The notes: generated by a model not told the origin, from the letters alone. A stretch of DNA of 64,000 nucleotides from Lineus longissimus (GCF_910592395.1 NC_088323.1:11887501-11951500); one strand, 5' to 3'. Positions 1-9,765 are shown, numbered from the stretch's first letter. A program made the numbers and translations.

Positions 1-1
1 T

Positions 2-405
2 CTAACAACTACAGCTGTTACAATGGGGGGGACACCCCCCAAACCCCCCTCCGTCGACATAGGTTTTTATCTTGGAGACGACTGCTGCACCTGGTTGTGC
101 TTGATGGTTATGCGCATTTTTCCCAACAATAAATTGGTCCCCCTTCTGTGTCACCATAGCGCGACACGGATTATGCTTCGGCCGGATCGTGCATTGCCAA
201 TCAGTTGTAATATTGTTATTACGACGGCGCATAACGTTGTACGTGTAACCGTGGCTGTCAATCAATTTGTTTCTTGACCGTTTAGTCCCGACGTCAACGA
301 TTTGAAACGGCAATTCGAAGTCTTCCGCGGCCGGCGAAATTGAACTAGGTTCCTCAATGGATGATTCATTTATCTCCGGAATTCGTACGTCAGGTCGAAC
401 ATTGT
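2..405 (-). CDS. FLYWCH zinc-finger C-terminal part of a PHD-OTU-FLYWCH protein
   Basis: The frame is open from the edge of the MITE (about position 405) to a TAG stop at 2-4. Counting from the TTG codon at 313, it shows a FLYWCH-type finger: a Gly-Tyr-Thr-Tyr stretch near residues 22-25, W39, C41, C50, H68 and H70. That is the Cys-Cys-His-His spacing of FLYWCH fingers, which bind DNA or protein partners. A glycine- and cysteine-rich tail follows. There is no ATG at the start of this piece. The acidic and serine-rich linker upstream continues the linker of the ORF at 546-836 once the MITE between them is ignored, so I read this as the third block of one protein and not as a separate gene. Confidence 0.6.
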
Positions 406-570
406 GGGCCGAATTTACGAAGGGTGTTTAAGAGTTAGACGCGTGTAAATTCTACATAATCAGTTTCAGGGCCTAATGCGGTTTTCATGAAGAAACCCTG
501 CAAGGCCCTGACTCTGTCTATTCAGACATTAAACGCTGTTTTAAGCTAAACACCCTTTGTAAATTCGGCC
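406..570. mobile_element. 165 bp MITE inserted in the coding sequence, TGT target duplication
   Basis: The ends are inverted repeats of about 25 bp: GGGCCGAATTTACRAAGGGT at the left, and its reverse complement at the right. Both sides are bounded by TGT, which looks like a 3-bp target-site duplication. The interior has no coding capacity. The last nine codons of the ORF at 546-836 are simply the terminal repeat read through into a stop, so this insertion terminates the host frame. The superfamily is not certain. Confidence 0.75.
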
Positions 571-836
571 CTGTATGTCTGATCCCCGCGTGGTAAAGTC
601 TCGTCTTCGAGCAGTGTGGAGGCATGCGTTGGCGATGGTGGAGTTATGTCCCGGAATAGGTACATACTGACGTTGGCGGTGGGGTCAGGTGAGGCGGCGG
701 CGGAAATCTCCCGCATAGGTGGCGATGGACTTTCGCATAGTGTAGTAGAGACGTCCATGTCCATCATTGGTGGTGGATTTTCGCGTGGCGTAGTGACGTC
801 CGCGGTGCCAGTGGAGTCAGGTGAGTCGTCTATCAT
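546..836 (-). pseudogene. Proline/serine-rich linker of the PHD-OTU-FLYWCH gene, ended by the MITE
   Basis: This 96-residue frame is rich in Pro, Ser, Thr, Asp and Glu and continues the Pro-rich end of the upstream PHD-OTU frame. The two frames overlap by four bases (ATGA, 833-836) and differ in phase, so either a small indel broke the gene or the real transcript has another solution here. The C-terminal residues, from Arg-Ala-Glu-Phe to the stop, derive from the MITE terminal repeat. No independent domain is visible. Confidence 0.5.
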
Positions 837-1891
837 GGGTGGTGGACTTTGGCGAAGAGGATTAGTGACGACGTCGGCGGTGGGGTCAGAGACGGCGGAA
901 ATGTCATTGGCGGTGCCGGTGGGTCAGCAGTAGTCGGACTTGATGTCATCACTTTGCGCTTGCGCTTGTTGGGCTGTTCGTCGTGGACCAAGGTTCCTTT
1001 TCGCTTGTTGTCAACTTTTAGGAGAGGCACAAAATGGCTGGGAGTCCATGTTCCGCGATTAAACGCAGCACTTCCAGAGGACCAGAGGATGTGAATGGCA
1101 GCATTCGTTCCCCTGTTCTTTGAAGTTCGCGGAACAAACGTCGTGCTGAGGCGGCGTACAGCAGGGTCCATATGACCATTCATTGGCGGATACATGGATA
1201 CGATCGAGCGGCCGACCACTGAGGCGAGAGCGTGAAAACACCACGCGGAAGATTCGTTGCGTCGGAGGCAGTCAGAACAGGCGTCATCAAAACTTTGGGT
1301 GAGCGCGTCCCATACCGGATCAACATTCTGTTTGATGTAGAAATCGCGGTGAAGAATTAACTCAATGGCCGTTCTTACGCGCAGCTCGGGGTTTTTAGAG
1401 AGACTCGTATCTCCGCAGAGCGCTACTGATACCGCGTGATAGAGACAATCCCCATCACCAGGAATGCTGACAGGTAGCCTGTTTCGCACTCCCCCACTCT
1501 TCTCCAAGATACGCTGTGCGTTTGTGTCGATAGCGTGTACGTTTTCTTGGTACATAGCAGTAAAGCCTTGGGGCGGTACGGCAATCGGGCCGACATTTCG
1601 GCGCAGGAGAATTTGCTCACGTCTTGCTGCTGCCCTCAGGAGGTCAGGGGTGATGCCAATAAAAAATCTCTGAAGAGATGCGCCGAAATTATACGCGTTT
1701 GGGTCCGAGGTCAACGTAACGCACCTCGTACACCAGTACTCTAGTGGCAACTTACCTAACTCTTCGAAGATAGGTCCCGGAAGCCCTTGGCACTTAGCGT
1801 GGAACCACAACGAGCATCCCTCGCAAAAAATCACGTCCGTGATGCATTGTCGCTTGCAATCTCCACAGGGATAGGAATTTCGTTTCGGCAT
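833..1891 (-). CDS. PHD finger plus OTU-like cysteine protease domain protein (vertnin-like)
   Basis: The 352-residue frame starts at an ATG at 1891. An N-terminal PHD finger has ligands C9, C12, C23, C26, H31, C34, C54 and C57. PHD fingers usually read histone tails. Residues about 138-290 form an OTU-like fold: the box Gly-Asp-Gly-Asp-Cys-Leu (D146, C149) supplies the nucleophile, and His286 in His-Phe-Val-Pro-Leu is the likely catalytic histidine. A basic patch (Lys-Arg-Lys-Arg-Lys) that could be a nuclear signal follows, then a Pro-rich tail. Together with the downstream FLYWCH block the order is PHD-OTU-FLYWCH. The OTU box context resembles vertnin-like and transposon-associated proteins, so it may be a host chromatin protein or an element-derived gene. 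The frame is broken at its 3' end. Confidence 0.7.
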   Translation of the reverse strand: MPKRNSYPCGDCKRQCITDVIFCEGCSLWFHAKCQGLPGPIFEELGKLPLEYWCTRCVTLTSDPNAYNFGASLQRFFIGITPDLLRAAARREQILLRRNVGPIAVPPQGFTAMYQENVHAIDTNAQRILEKSGGVRNRLPVSIPGDGDCLYHAVSVALCGDTSLSKNPELRVRTAIELILHRDFYIKQNVDPVWDALTQSFDDACSDCLRRNESSAWCFHALASVVGRSIVSMYPPMNGHMDPAVRRLSTTFVPRTSKNRGTNAAIHILWSSGSAAFNRGTWTPSHFVPLLKVDNKRKGTLVHDEQPNKRKRKVMTSSPTTADPPAPPMTFPPSLTPPPTSSLILFAKVHHP

Positions 1892-2306
1892 GCTTTCTCT
1901 TGGGCTCCACTACAGACTATGTCAATTCGCTGATGCTGACAATATGCGGAATGATGTTGTTGTTAAAGTATTTATTGCTAGACCCTTTTCAATTTACATT
2001 GTCTTCAGGCGTCGACACGATACAACTGTTACACGAGGTGTTTGATCAATATGCGTACATGATTATGTTGGCAGATTAACAGGACTACTGTCCTTGAATA
2101 CTTGATCATTAGAACAAATATATAATTAAATACAGCATAAAAGAGAGTAATCAACTTATATACACTAATGTACAAATCAGACAGTTACAATATCATGAAT
2201 AGTTGCATGATACTCGGCGGTGCTGAGGTTGTGACGGTACGATGCTCGAAATATCAAAGTCTACTAGTGGGAGCCTGGGTCGTAGCCCTGGCTTAGAGTT
2301 CAGTGT
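1892..2306. other. Spacer between the PHD-OTU gene and the LINE fragment
   Basis: AT-rich sequence with no recognisable gene. It should contain the 5' flank of the PHD-OTU gene and the 3' end of the LINE. I see no convincing TATA box and no clear LINE tail. Confidence 0.4.
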
Positions 2307-3107
2307 TCATAGACGTAAGGTCCTACCGATGGGGGTGGAGTACAGAGGATGTAACATCCTGAGCGGCATTTTGTTCTTCGTTGAGTCAATGAGAGTTCTA
2401 ATACTCGGGGCGCGCTTATCGCTGTCAATGTACTTTTTGGCTAGAGTTTCTATGCGCGATTTTGGTGATTCACATTGCATGGAGTCCTTTATATGATTAC
2501 CGTTCATCGATTTTGGAATGCCGTATGCAATCTTGTAGGCGCGAGTACGTAGTGAGTCCAACTTCTCAAATTGTTTATCGTTTAGGAGCATCAGCGCCAA
2601 GGGAGCATACTCCATGATTGGACGAATCATTGTTTTGTAGATGCTAATGGTGACACTAGGCGGAGCACGGGGGTGATCGAAAGTACCGGCGACTGCTTTT
2701 AGTAACGACACACGCTTGCTGACGCGATCAAAAACTTTTTTGAAATGTTTGGACATAGTTAGTTTATTGTCAATGATGACACCAAGGTTGTTTGCGGATG
2801 ATGACGCGTGAATTCGTTGACCCTTAACATGTATGAATGCGGGGTAGTAGAGTTTTTTCTTCGACATTGCGACGAACTGGGTTTTGTCGGCATTGTATGT
2901 TGTTCGCCACTTGTCGCTCCATGTAGCAATGTCATCGTTCTGTTTTTTGATAAGCGTTTGGGCAGCGTGCTGACATCGGTGTGCCGACCAGGCCGAGAGG
3001 TCGTCAGCATATTGTTCTTGGCCGTTTTTTTTATGTGGCCTAACCCAGGCCAGGACGACAAGAACCCCTTGCGCGCCATCAAACCGTATAAGTTTTTTTA
3101 CCGGCAA
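2307..3107 (-). mobile_element. 5'-truncated non-LTR retrotransposon, reverse transcriptase C-terminal half
   Basis: The 266-residue frame contains the catalytic palm motif Tyr-Ala-Asp-Asp (residues about 33-36). It is followed by the thumb region usual for Jockey/CR1-type LINEs (a Leu-Gly-Val-Ile-Ile-Asp-Asn-Lys-Leu block, then a Tyr-Lys-Thr-Met-Ile-Arg-Pro-Ile-Met-Glu-Tyr block). The N-terminal half of the polymerase and the endonuclease are missing, as expected of a LINE copy truncated at its 5' end. The first 25 residues do not look like normal RT. The frame itself has no stops, so the copy is not very old. Confidence 0.8.
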
Positions 3108-3176
3108 ACTGTGCTATAATAAATTTGTAGTCACCACCGGGAATTATAGTAGGGTAAAATAGAGTAAAAATAATGA

Positions 3177-3372
3177 CTCCACCCATGTAGCGAAACTACC
3201 TACGATGTAGCGAAATGACCTACATCCATGTCGCGAAACGACTCCACCCATGTAGCGAAACGTCCTCCATGTAACGAAACGACCGTACCCATCATGTAGC
3301 GAAACGACTCCACCCATGTAGCGAAACGACCTACCATGTAACGAAACGACCGCCACATGTAGCGAAACAACT
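3177..3372. repeat. Minisatellite of about 20-25 bp units (CATGTAGCGAAACGAC)
   Basis: About nine imperfect copies of a unit built on CCATGTAGCGAAACGAC follow one another with variable spacers. On the minus strand this produces repeated Phe-Arg-Tyr-Met peptides in two frames. I take these as spurious. Confidence 0.85.
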
Positions 3373-3663
3373 GGTAGCGAACTGGCAATGCAGCGAAACA
3401 GCCTGATACCCTCGTAGGCCTACCGCCCGGTACCACAGAGTACAGACCATCATTCATGCAATCGATGCATGGCGTGTGTGTCATTGACACTGTCGAGTGT
3501 GTGCAGACTTAAGACTGCAGTCTAGGCGTTCAGGCTACAGGCTTCATCATGTCTGTGTATGTGTAAGCCTAGTGTCACTCTCAGCTCAGTCTTACTCTCT
3601 GTGGAGTGTGCGTCCATCATGATATTGTATTGCCAACACGTCATGGAGTGCCTACTATGTATC

Positions 3664-3832
3664 GGTAGGCCCTACTATAGATCCATGCACTTCATTGGGA
3701 CCATGTTTACGAAAACGTCACGTCTCGTCACGTTACAGTAATGTAAAATGCATGGTGACGTGACGACAGCCAACACTACGTCATGTAAACGTTGTTCCCA
3801 ATCTAGTGCATGAATCTATAGGCCTAGGTCTA
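3664..3832. repeat. Palindromic MITE-like element with about 45 bp inverted ends
   Basis: The segment starting CTATAGATCCATGCACTTCA (3674) returns as its diverged reverse complement ending near 3821. The two arms match at about 80 percent and enclose about 60 bp. Repeated ACGT-containing words sit in the loop. No coding capacity. Confidence 0.55.
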
Positions 3833-3867
3833 TATTATATATCACCACTTAGGAAATAGACGTATTC

Positions 3868-4325
3868 GAAGAAGACGGAATCGGTGCCAAAACAAATCGA
3901 ATGCGCACACTCGGAATACGTCAGAAGGCCTAGTAAGCCGACTTCGGACAGTGCCTAGAGAGACACGGCAATCCTTTGTTCAAGGGTCAGTGCAAACTTC
4001 TTCGAATTCGTCTTATCAACGTAATGACGTAACTGGTGAAATAACGAGGCGTAGGCCTAGTGGTGAAACAATATTGCGCAATGTTATTTTGGTAGAAGGT
4101 TGTGGCAGTGAAGGGACTGTGTGCATGCACTTGAGGGAGTGTGTTCATCCAGATAGGCCTGTTTGAAGAAGAGGAATCGGCTCCAAAACAATTTAAACAA
4201 TGAGTGCGCACACCCAGAACATGTCACTCGTCAGAAGGCCTTAGCTGACTTTGGACAATGCCTAGGGACACCACGCTCTGGTCAGCACCAAAACAAACTT
4301 CTTCGAATTCGTCTATTTATAGGAC
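3868..4325. repeat. Two diverged direct copies of a ~150 bp segment, about 290 bp apart
   Basis: Copy 1 (about 3868-4018) and copy 2 (about 4163-4313) share in order: AGAAGA-GGAATCGG, GCCAAAACAA, TGCGCACAC, GTCAGAAGGCCT, GACAATGCCTAG and CTTCTTCGAATTCGTCT. Divergence is roughly 25 percent with indels. Neither copy has a convincing reading frame. Confidence 0.55.
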
Positions 4326-6212
4326 CTTTGCAGTATTGCCAGATACGCCGGCACCACCTAGGGTCGCCAAAACAAACCATGTTTACAATAGATCTTCACA
4401 GAAAAGGATGCACATTGGCTCGAGACGACATTCGAAAGTCGGTCAGCGGGTAGCATGTGTGCACAGCATGATGCACTGTCAAGATTTTTTACAATTTGTA
4501 ATACAATTTTTTAAAGGATATTTGATTGACGGGGTGCAATAGCATCGGCCAGCATCACCATGGCAATGACGGCATGAAAGAGGCTTGGCATCTCCAGCAC
4601 ATATCGTTTAAGATATGTTTCAAATCAGTTGCAAAAAATTTTTTCTACCACTTACATGTATTTCTTTTTGTTTTGTAAATATGATTGCATCGGGATACCA
4701 AATCTTGGTAACTCATGTTTTTTAAATGTGGCATTGCAGGCCCTCCGTGCCACCCCTGGGGTTTTTAATGCCACTCGTGCCCACACTCAAGTGTTTTGAA
4801 GAATGTAAAATCCGTAAGTATTTACTAAAATTTTAATACAGCCTTTTATTTTACAATAAAATACTGTTACTACTGTTGTCCATTCATGATAAATTATTTG
4901 TCCGCATCGTTTTTGGGCTATGGATGATGGAGTGTAAACGCGTGGACTGGATGGTCAAACTTTTTCAATACAAATTTTTGATTTAATTGATCTGTCATCG
5001 CTTGGAATTGAAAGTCATAGCATCGGTCGTTTTTTAAAAAAAACTGCTTGTCATTTTTTGGCATGTGATATTTGACCCTTTATGTCCTAACCGGCCGATA
5101 TCCGGCCACTGATTTTTGTCTAGTTTCCTAGCCTAGCTGCCTGCCAGCACGTACCTAATCTCAAGCAACACCATCGCCATCATGAAACTTAGGCTGGTTT
5201 TCGGGCGGTTTAGGGATATGCAATATACTTGTTTTCATCCGTTTGATGAAATAATACTAGTGAAATTAATTAGCTGTCTTGTACATGGGGGGGGGGGGGG
5301 CATTTGGAGGTCGTTTGGGGTGAAAATTGCTGAAATACTTGGAAACACTAAAAAAATTCAAGGATTTAAAGAGTTAAAACAGAATAAAAATCTTTTTTTC
5401 ATCTGACTCTGAGTTGGGCTTTGTGCTGGGTCAAACTTCTTTTCTGAAAATTCATACATGTATGATGAAGTTCAACTTCATACACAAGCTCAGCTCCTGC
5501 ATCATTCAGTCCATAAAGCTTTTTACTTCTCGTGCTACAGGTATGTAAAGGCAAAAAAGGTTTGACTGTCATTGTCTGCACTTTGACAGCCGCAGAAACG
5601 TTTCTTATGTCTTTATGATGAATATGATTGTCGAAATGTTTTCAAAGGATTCAAATTGTTATTTTTTTGCAGAGTGTGTGATAAACATGTGTAAAGAAAC
5701 CTTTCGTAAGAAGCCAGAAGAGCTTTACAACAATCTTGGACTGGGAGGTAAGAAACATGCAATTTTTAAATTGCCTTTTAACCATTCATGTCTTCTCCAT
5801 CAGTTCATCTTCCGACTTCGTCATGGACAATTTGCACAGCAAACAGCAATTTGATACCTTTCATTTGACAAATGTTATGTTATTTCAGATGGAGGCCATC
5901 ATAAACTTCTTGTAGGATGAGTTGCCGCAGACAGAGATGAAAACCATGATGAATGTCCGTGAGCCAGAGGTGGGTCTGAAATTTGACAAATGGTCAGCCT
6001 TATTGATGGTATCTCTCCATGAAAGTACAGCACATGACAGGCGAGAAACTTGAAGCGAATTGGGTTAAACTGACCGGCTGCAACCAAATACAGTGCCTAG
6101 AGATGATTTTGAATCACTTCATGCATTATCCTGTGGATAGTCATGAAACAATAAAAGACCTACGTACAGAGATGGGTACATTTTCAGGCATATGGAATAA
6201 TTTGTGCTCAGA
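4326..6212. other. AT-rich non-coding stretch with a poly-G run
   Basis: There is no confident gene. A run of about 14 G lies near 5287. At 5674-5747 a short open segment sits between a good acceptor (polypyrimidine then CAG) and a GTAAGA donor, and can be joined in frame to 5889, but it runs into a stop after ten codons and I do not recognise it. It may be a dead exon. Confidence 0.3.
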
Positions 6213-6380
6213 GGAACGCAGTGGCACAACGTTTGAGCATCAACATTGTGATCGGGAGGTCCTGGCTTCGATACCCGGCATGTGCCACGTTGTAACTCTT
6301 ACCTTCTGGATAGGCTGGGTAATGAAAGCTCTTTTAAAGCGCCATATAAAACTCCTTGTTATTATCATTATTTGGGCTGA
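6213..6380 (+). mobile_element. tRNA-derived SINE relic
   Basis: A pol III-like head is visible. It has a box A-like TGGCACAACG at about 6222, and a box B-like GCTTCGATACC at about 6266, preceded by GATCGGGAGGTCCTG. The flanks GTGGCAC and GTGCCAC would pair as a 7-bp acceptor-like stem. The T stem is imperfect, so this is not a working tRNA. About 90 bp further, AGCGCCATATAAAACTCC and an ATTATCATTATT tail resemble the 3' end of many invertebrate SINEs. Confidence 0.5.
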
Positions 6381-6970
6381 TTTTGTTGGGAAACACGAAA
6401 ATATGTCACTTGATTGTCCACTGCATTCTTATTATACACTTAATTTGTTATCAAAGTAAAGCATTATCATCACATCATAGATGAAATTTTATAATTTGAT
6501 TTTCCAGGCTATGATTTGTTTAGTACAACAATGCGAGGGACTTAACAAAATTGAGGCGGAAATATTCTTGAGGCAGTGTCGGTGCATGGAAGAAACGGAA
6601 ACATTGGATTAAGGATTTATTTCATAGTGAATTACACAGTCACAAATGGATTACACACGTTCTGGATTAGACTAGTTTCTGCTGCAACTGACATTTTTGC
6701 AGGTGCCCACTCGTAGGCGATTCCTTGATGTCTTCCTTGGATTTTACATGATATTATGTAATTTTCGCCAACATCGGGTTTTGGCGCCAAGACGTTTGTT
6801 CCTAGAACAGTTGATTTAAATGCCGAATGTGGTCAGTTTTTATTTATATCGCAGGTGTCTACCCAAACATTTTTAGATGCTTTCTGCTGAATCTTCTATT
6901 ACTACTGTTTTTACTGGGGTTTCATCGATGTTTTTTGGTGGAGTGTGACTCTAAAGTAATAGGCAGCTTG

Positions 6971-7050
6971 TTATGCCCCCGCCAATGCGTAAAGCATTGC
7001 GGAGGCATTATGTTTTACCAATGTCCGTCAGCCGGTAGGCGTCAGGCGTC
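6971..7050 (+). mobile_element. Truncated head of a hairpin-ended element
   Basis: A near-perfect hairpin (TTATGCCCCCGC ... GCGGAGGCATTAT, with an AATGC/GCATT inner stem) is followed by GTCCGTCAG. A terminal hairpin and then a GTCCGTC word is the same plan as in the elements at 8388, 10988 and 21061. The rest of the element is not identifiable. Confidence 0.35.
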
Positions 7051-8240
7051 TGTAAACTTTTCGTTTCCTCTCATTTTAACAAGAACGCTTTGAGTAATAA
7101 CCATGTAACTTTTTATGTGGGTAGAAAAAGATAACGTGTACAGCGGGCATTACAGACCAATAACTCTTTCACGATGTCAACTAAACCTAGTCAGCTATGA
7201 CACCAGCTGCCCGGGGTTGTCTGAAAAACACTTCACTTTCCTAATACACCAACTCAAAGTGCTCACCGGGGCATATGCTATGCCCTGCGTTGCTCTTGTT
7301 ATTGCAGTAGTTTTGTTCTTCCTCTGGTTCACCTATAAACTATTTTTCCAATCTCCAATCATGTTTGATGCTTTAGCCATTTTGTTTCAGCTCTTAGATA
7401 GTAGAAAAACGTGTTATTCATTATTTCTGGTAGCACAAGTCCTGGCACGAAATACCTTTCCCGTCATAATATCAGTACCAAGACGTCACAGGGTAGGTCC
7501 TAACTCCAGGAAACGCCTTACTCGTGCACTGTTCCACGTGAAAAGGGTCACTGCTTGGAGAGCTAAATGGGTCAACATCAGAAAAGCGCGATAATTCAGT
7601 CTTTGGAATTTTTCCTTTTTTTGTGCAATTTGTTGATGGAAACTACTTATGTAGAACAGGAGGTGACTGGGCAGCAGACAGCTGGGTAATATTGCCCTTA
7701 ACCCCTCGCCTCCCTAGAGGGGACGATATATCGTCCCTGTATTTTGTCTCGCGTAGGCGGTACGATATATCGTCCCTATACTAATGCTTTAGTACAGAAC
7801 TCTCGGTACACGTTAGATGCTATTGTACAGTGTATTCGTGTCCCTGGTAATCTGCAGAAGACCAGATTTAGTTTCATTCATAGTTTACAGAGGGCGCTGC
7901 AGTTTGATTGGCGCTTGTGCAGCGTCACAGTACAAGAACTGATTAGCATATAAATTAATATTATGTTGTATTATTCGATCAATCAGTAATAGACAATAGT
8001 CAATCAAAGGTTATCAATCAAGTTACGTTGATCATTAACAGGTTGTAACTGCATCAATTACAGTTCCATATACTTTGTTCAAATCAGAAAAATCAATCAA
8101 TTAGAGCAAAATCAATCAAAAAATATTGATTATTACTGATTATTGATTACTTCTTACCTAATTGATACCCAGAAACAACGCCAATTGATAGCCAAGGTAA
8201 TCAGCTTTACGAAAATGTATGGTTTTATTAGTCGTACTTC
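7051..8240. other. No recognisable gene; ACGATATATCGT palindromes
   Basis: A 159-codon open frame (7115-7594) has two hydrophobic stretches but no recognisable domain or splice context. Near 7719-7775 the palindrome GGGACGATATATCGTCCC occurs, followed about 35 bp later by TACGATATATCGTCCC. The 7960-8180 stretch is rich in ATCAAT words. Confidence 0.3.
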
Positions 8241-9765
8241 CACCTATCAAATCCCCGTGTCTTTTGCGCTTACACCTATGAATTGTCGTGTCTAAATAGA
8301 CCCGTGTGTCAAATCCCCGTGTCTATTAGCCCCATCGAGCTTGATGCGGCCAATCGGGGGCTAATTTAGACCCGTGTTCAACACAGGTTTTTAGCTCACC
8401 TCTTAGCAGAGGTGAGCTTATCCCATACCGTGGCGTCCGTCGTCCGTCGTCGTCGTCGTCGTCGTCGTCCGTCGTCCGTTAGCAGGGCACGTTTCGTAAC
8501 TGTTAGAGCTATTGAGTTGAAACTTGGTACACATGTACCCTTATGTAATGACACCTTGGACACCAAGTTTCGGTCCGATTCGTTTCATGGTTTCGCCACC
8601 AGGGGGCCAAACGTTAAAAGTGAAAATATGCAATATCTCCCTTAATAGTAGTCGGGAAATTTTGAAAAAAATATGGTAGGTACTTCTAGCAAAGGTGCAT
8701 CATATATCCTCCGGGTTTTTGATTTGACCTCCTTTTCAAGGTCACAGAGGTCAAATGGTGTAAATTGGCCGTTAGGATGTAACGATGGCACGTTTCTAAA
8801 CTGCAATGACTATTGATACCAAATTTGGTACACATTTACCCCTTAGTCAGGTGATCTCAGGGACCGAAGTTTGGTCCAATATGATTCACCACTTGACCAC
8901 CAGGGGGCAAAATCCAAAAACCTTAAAAATGTGATTATTCCTTAACTTCTTGCCCGATTGCCACCAATATGATATCATGGGTACATCTAACCACCATACA
9001 GTATATGTCACACAGGTTTTTAATTTGACCTTCTTGTCAAGGTCACAGAGGTCAAATGGCGTAAATTCGCCGTTAGGCCGTAACTATGGCACGTTTCTTA
9101 ACTGCAATGACTATTGATCACAAATTAAGTACACATGTACCCCTTGGTCAGGTGATCTCAGGTACTGAAGTTTGGTTCGATCTGATTTACCGTTTGGCCT
9201 CCAGGGAGGGGGCCAAATCCTAAATTCTTCAAAATGCCATTATTCCTAGTAATGACTTGCCCGATTGGCACCAATTTTATATCATAGGTACATCTAATTC
9301 TAACAACCATTCAATGTGTCACCCGGGTCTTCTTTGATTTGACCTACTTTTCAAGGTCACAGAGGTCGAATGTACTGTAAATTGGCCATTTTGGGGAAAT
9401 TGTAATTGCTTGGACCTACATCAAACCTAACACTACATGACACAATACCATGCTCTTTATCCATCTTTCCTCCACATGAGGTGAGCACAATGGCCCTGGC
9501 CATTTCATTGATAGGTGGAATCTGAATAGACACAGCAATTGCAAGTTCTAAGATCCGGCGACAGATGGCGCGGTGTAGTTGCCTCGGTATTGCGCATGCG
9601 AAATTCCCCTCCAACGGGAAACAAACACAGGAGAGCTCCCTACCTACAGCGCACCTGTCGCCGGGGCTATTAATCATTATCTAACCCAACTGATAGGTGT
9701 AAGTGCGCCGCGGGTTTTTTGACACACGGCGAAGACACGGGTCTTGAAAAAACACGGGGTTTTGG
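8241..9765. mobile_element. Older TIR element split by a hairpin-ended element
   Basis: At the left, AAATCCCCGTGTC and GCGCTTACACCTAT words are followed by GTGTC repeats. On the right (about 9690-9765) the reverse complements occur in mirrored order: ATAGGTGTAAGTGCGC, TTTTTTGACACACGG, GACACGGGTC and ACACGGGGTTTT. The hairpin-ended copy at 8388-9509 sits inside. The boundaries are approximate. Confidence 0.4.
8388..9509 (+). mobile_element. Hairpin-ended non-autonomous element, family 1, copy 1
   Basis: The element begins after a T run with AGCTCACCTCTTAGCAGAGG, an 11-bp-stem hairpin. A GTC-rich microsatellite follows (8431-8478), then three monomers of about 299 bp marked by GCACGTTTC near 8490, 8789 and 9088. 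It ends with GAGGTGAGCACAATGGCC and a second hairpin, AATGGCC-CT-GGCCATT (9489-9504), then TCAT. The subterminal words AGCTCACCTC and GAGGTGAGC are inverted. There is no TIR at the very ends and no target duplication. Subterminal inverted repeats, a microsatellite and a 3' hairpin are known hallmarks of Helentron-associated (DINE/HINE-type) elements, so I infer that class. Confidence 0.75.

Noticed and set aside
3144-3490. Minus-strand frames rich in Phe-Arg-Tyr-Met repeats
   Set aside because: They are the translation of a minisatellite and occur in two overlapping frames.
5674-6010. Apparent exon pair with good splice sites (5674-5747 and 5889-5969)
   Set aside because: Joined, the frame stops after ten codons, and the peptide matches nothing I know; at best a dead exon.
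6220-6290. Functional tRNA gene
   Set aside because: The T stem is mismatched and extra bases separate it from the acceptor-like stem; a SINE head explains it better.
7115-7594. 159-codon plus-strand frame with hydrophobic segments
   Set aside because: No domain, no start context and no splice partner; AT-rich hydrophobic frames of this size occur by chance.
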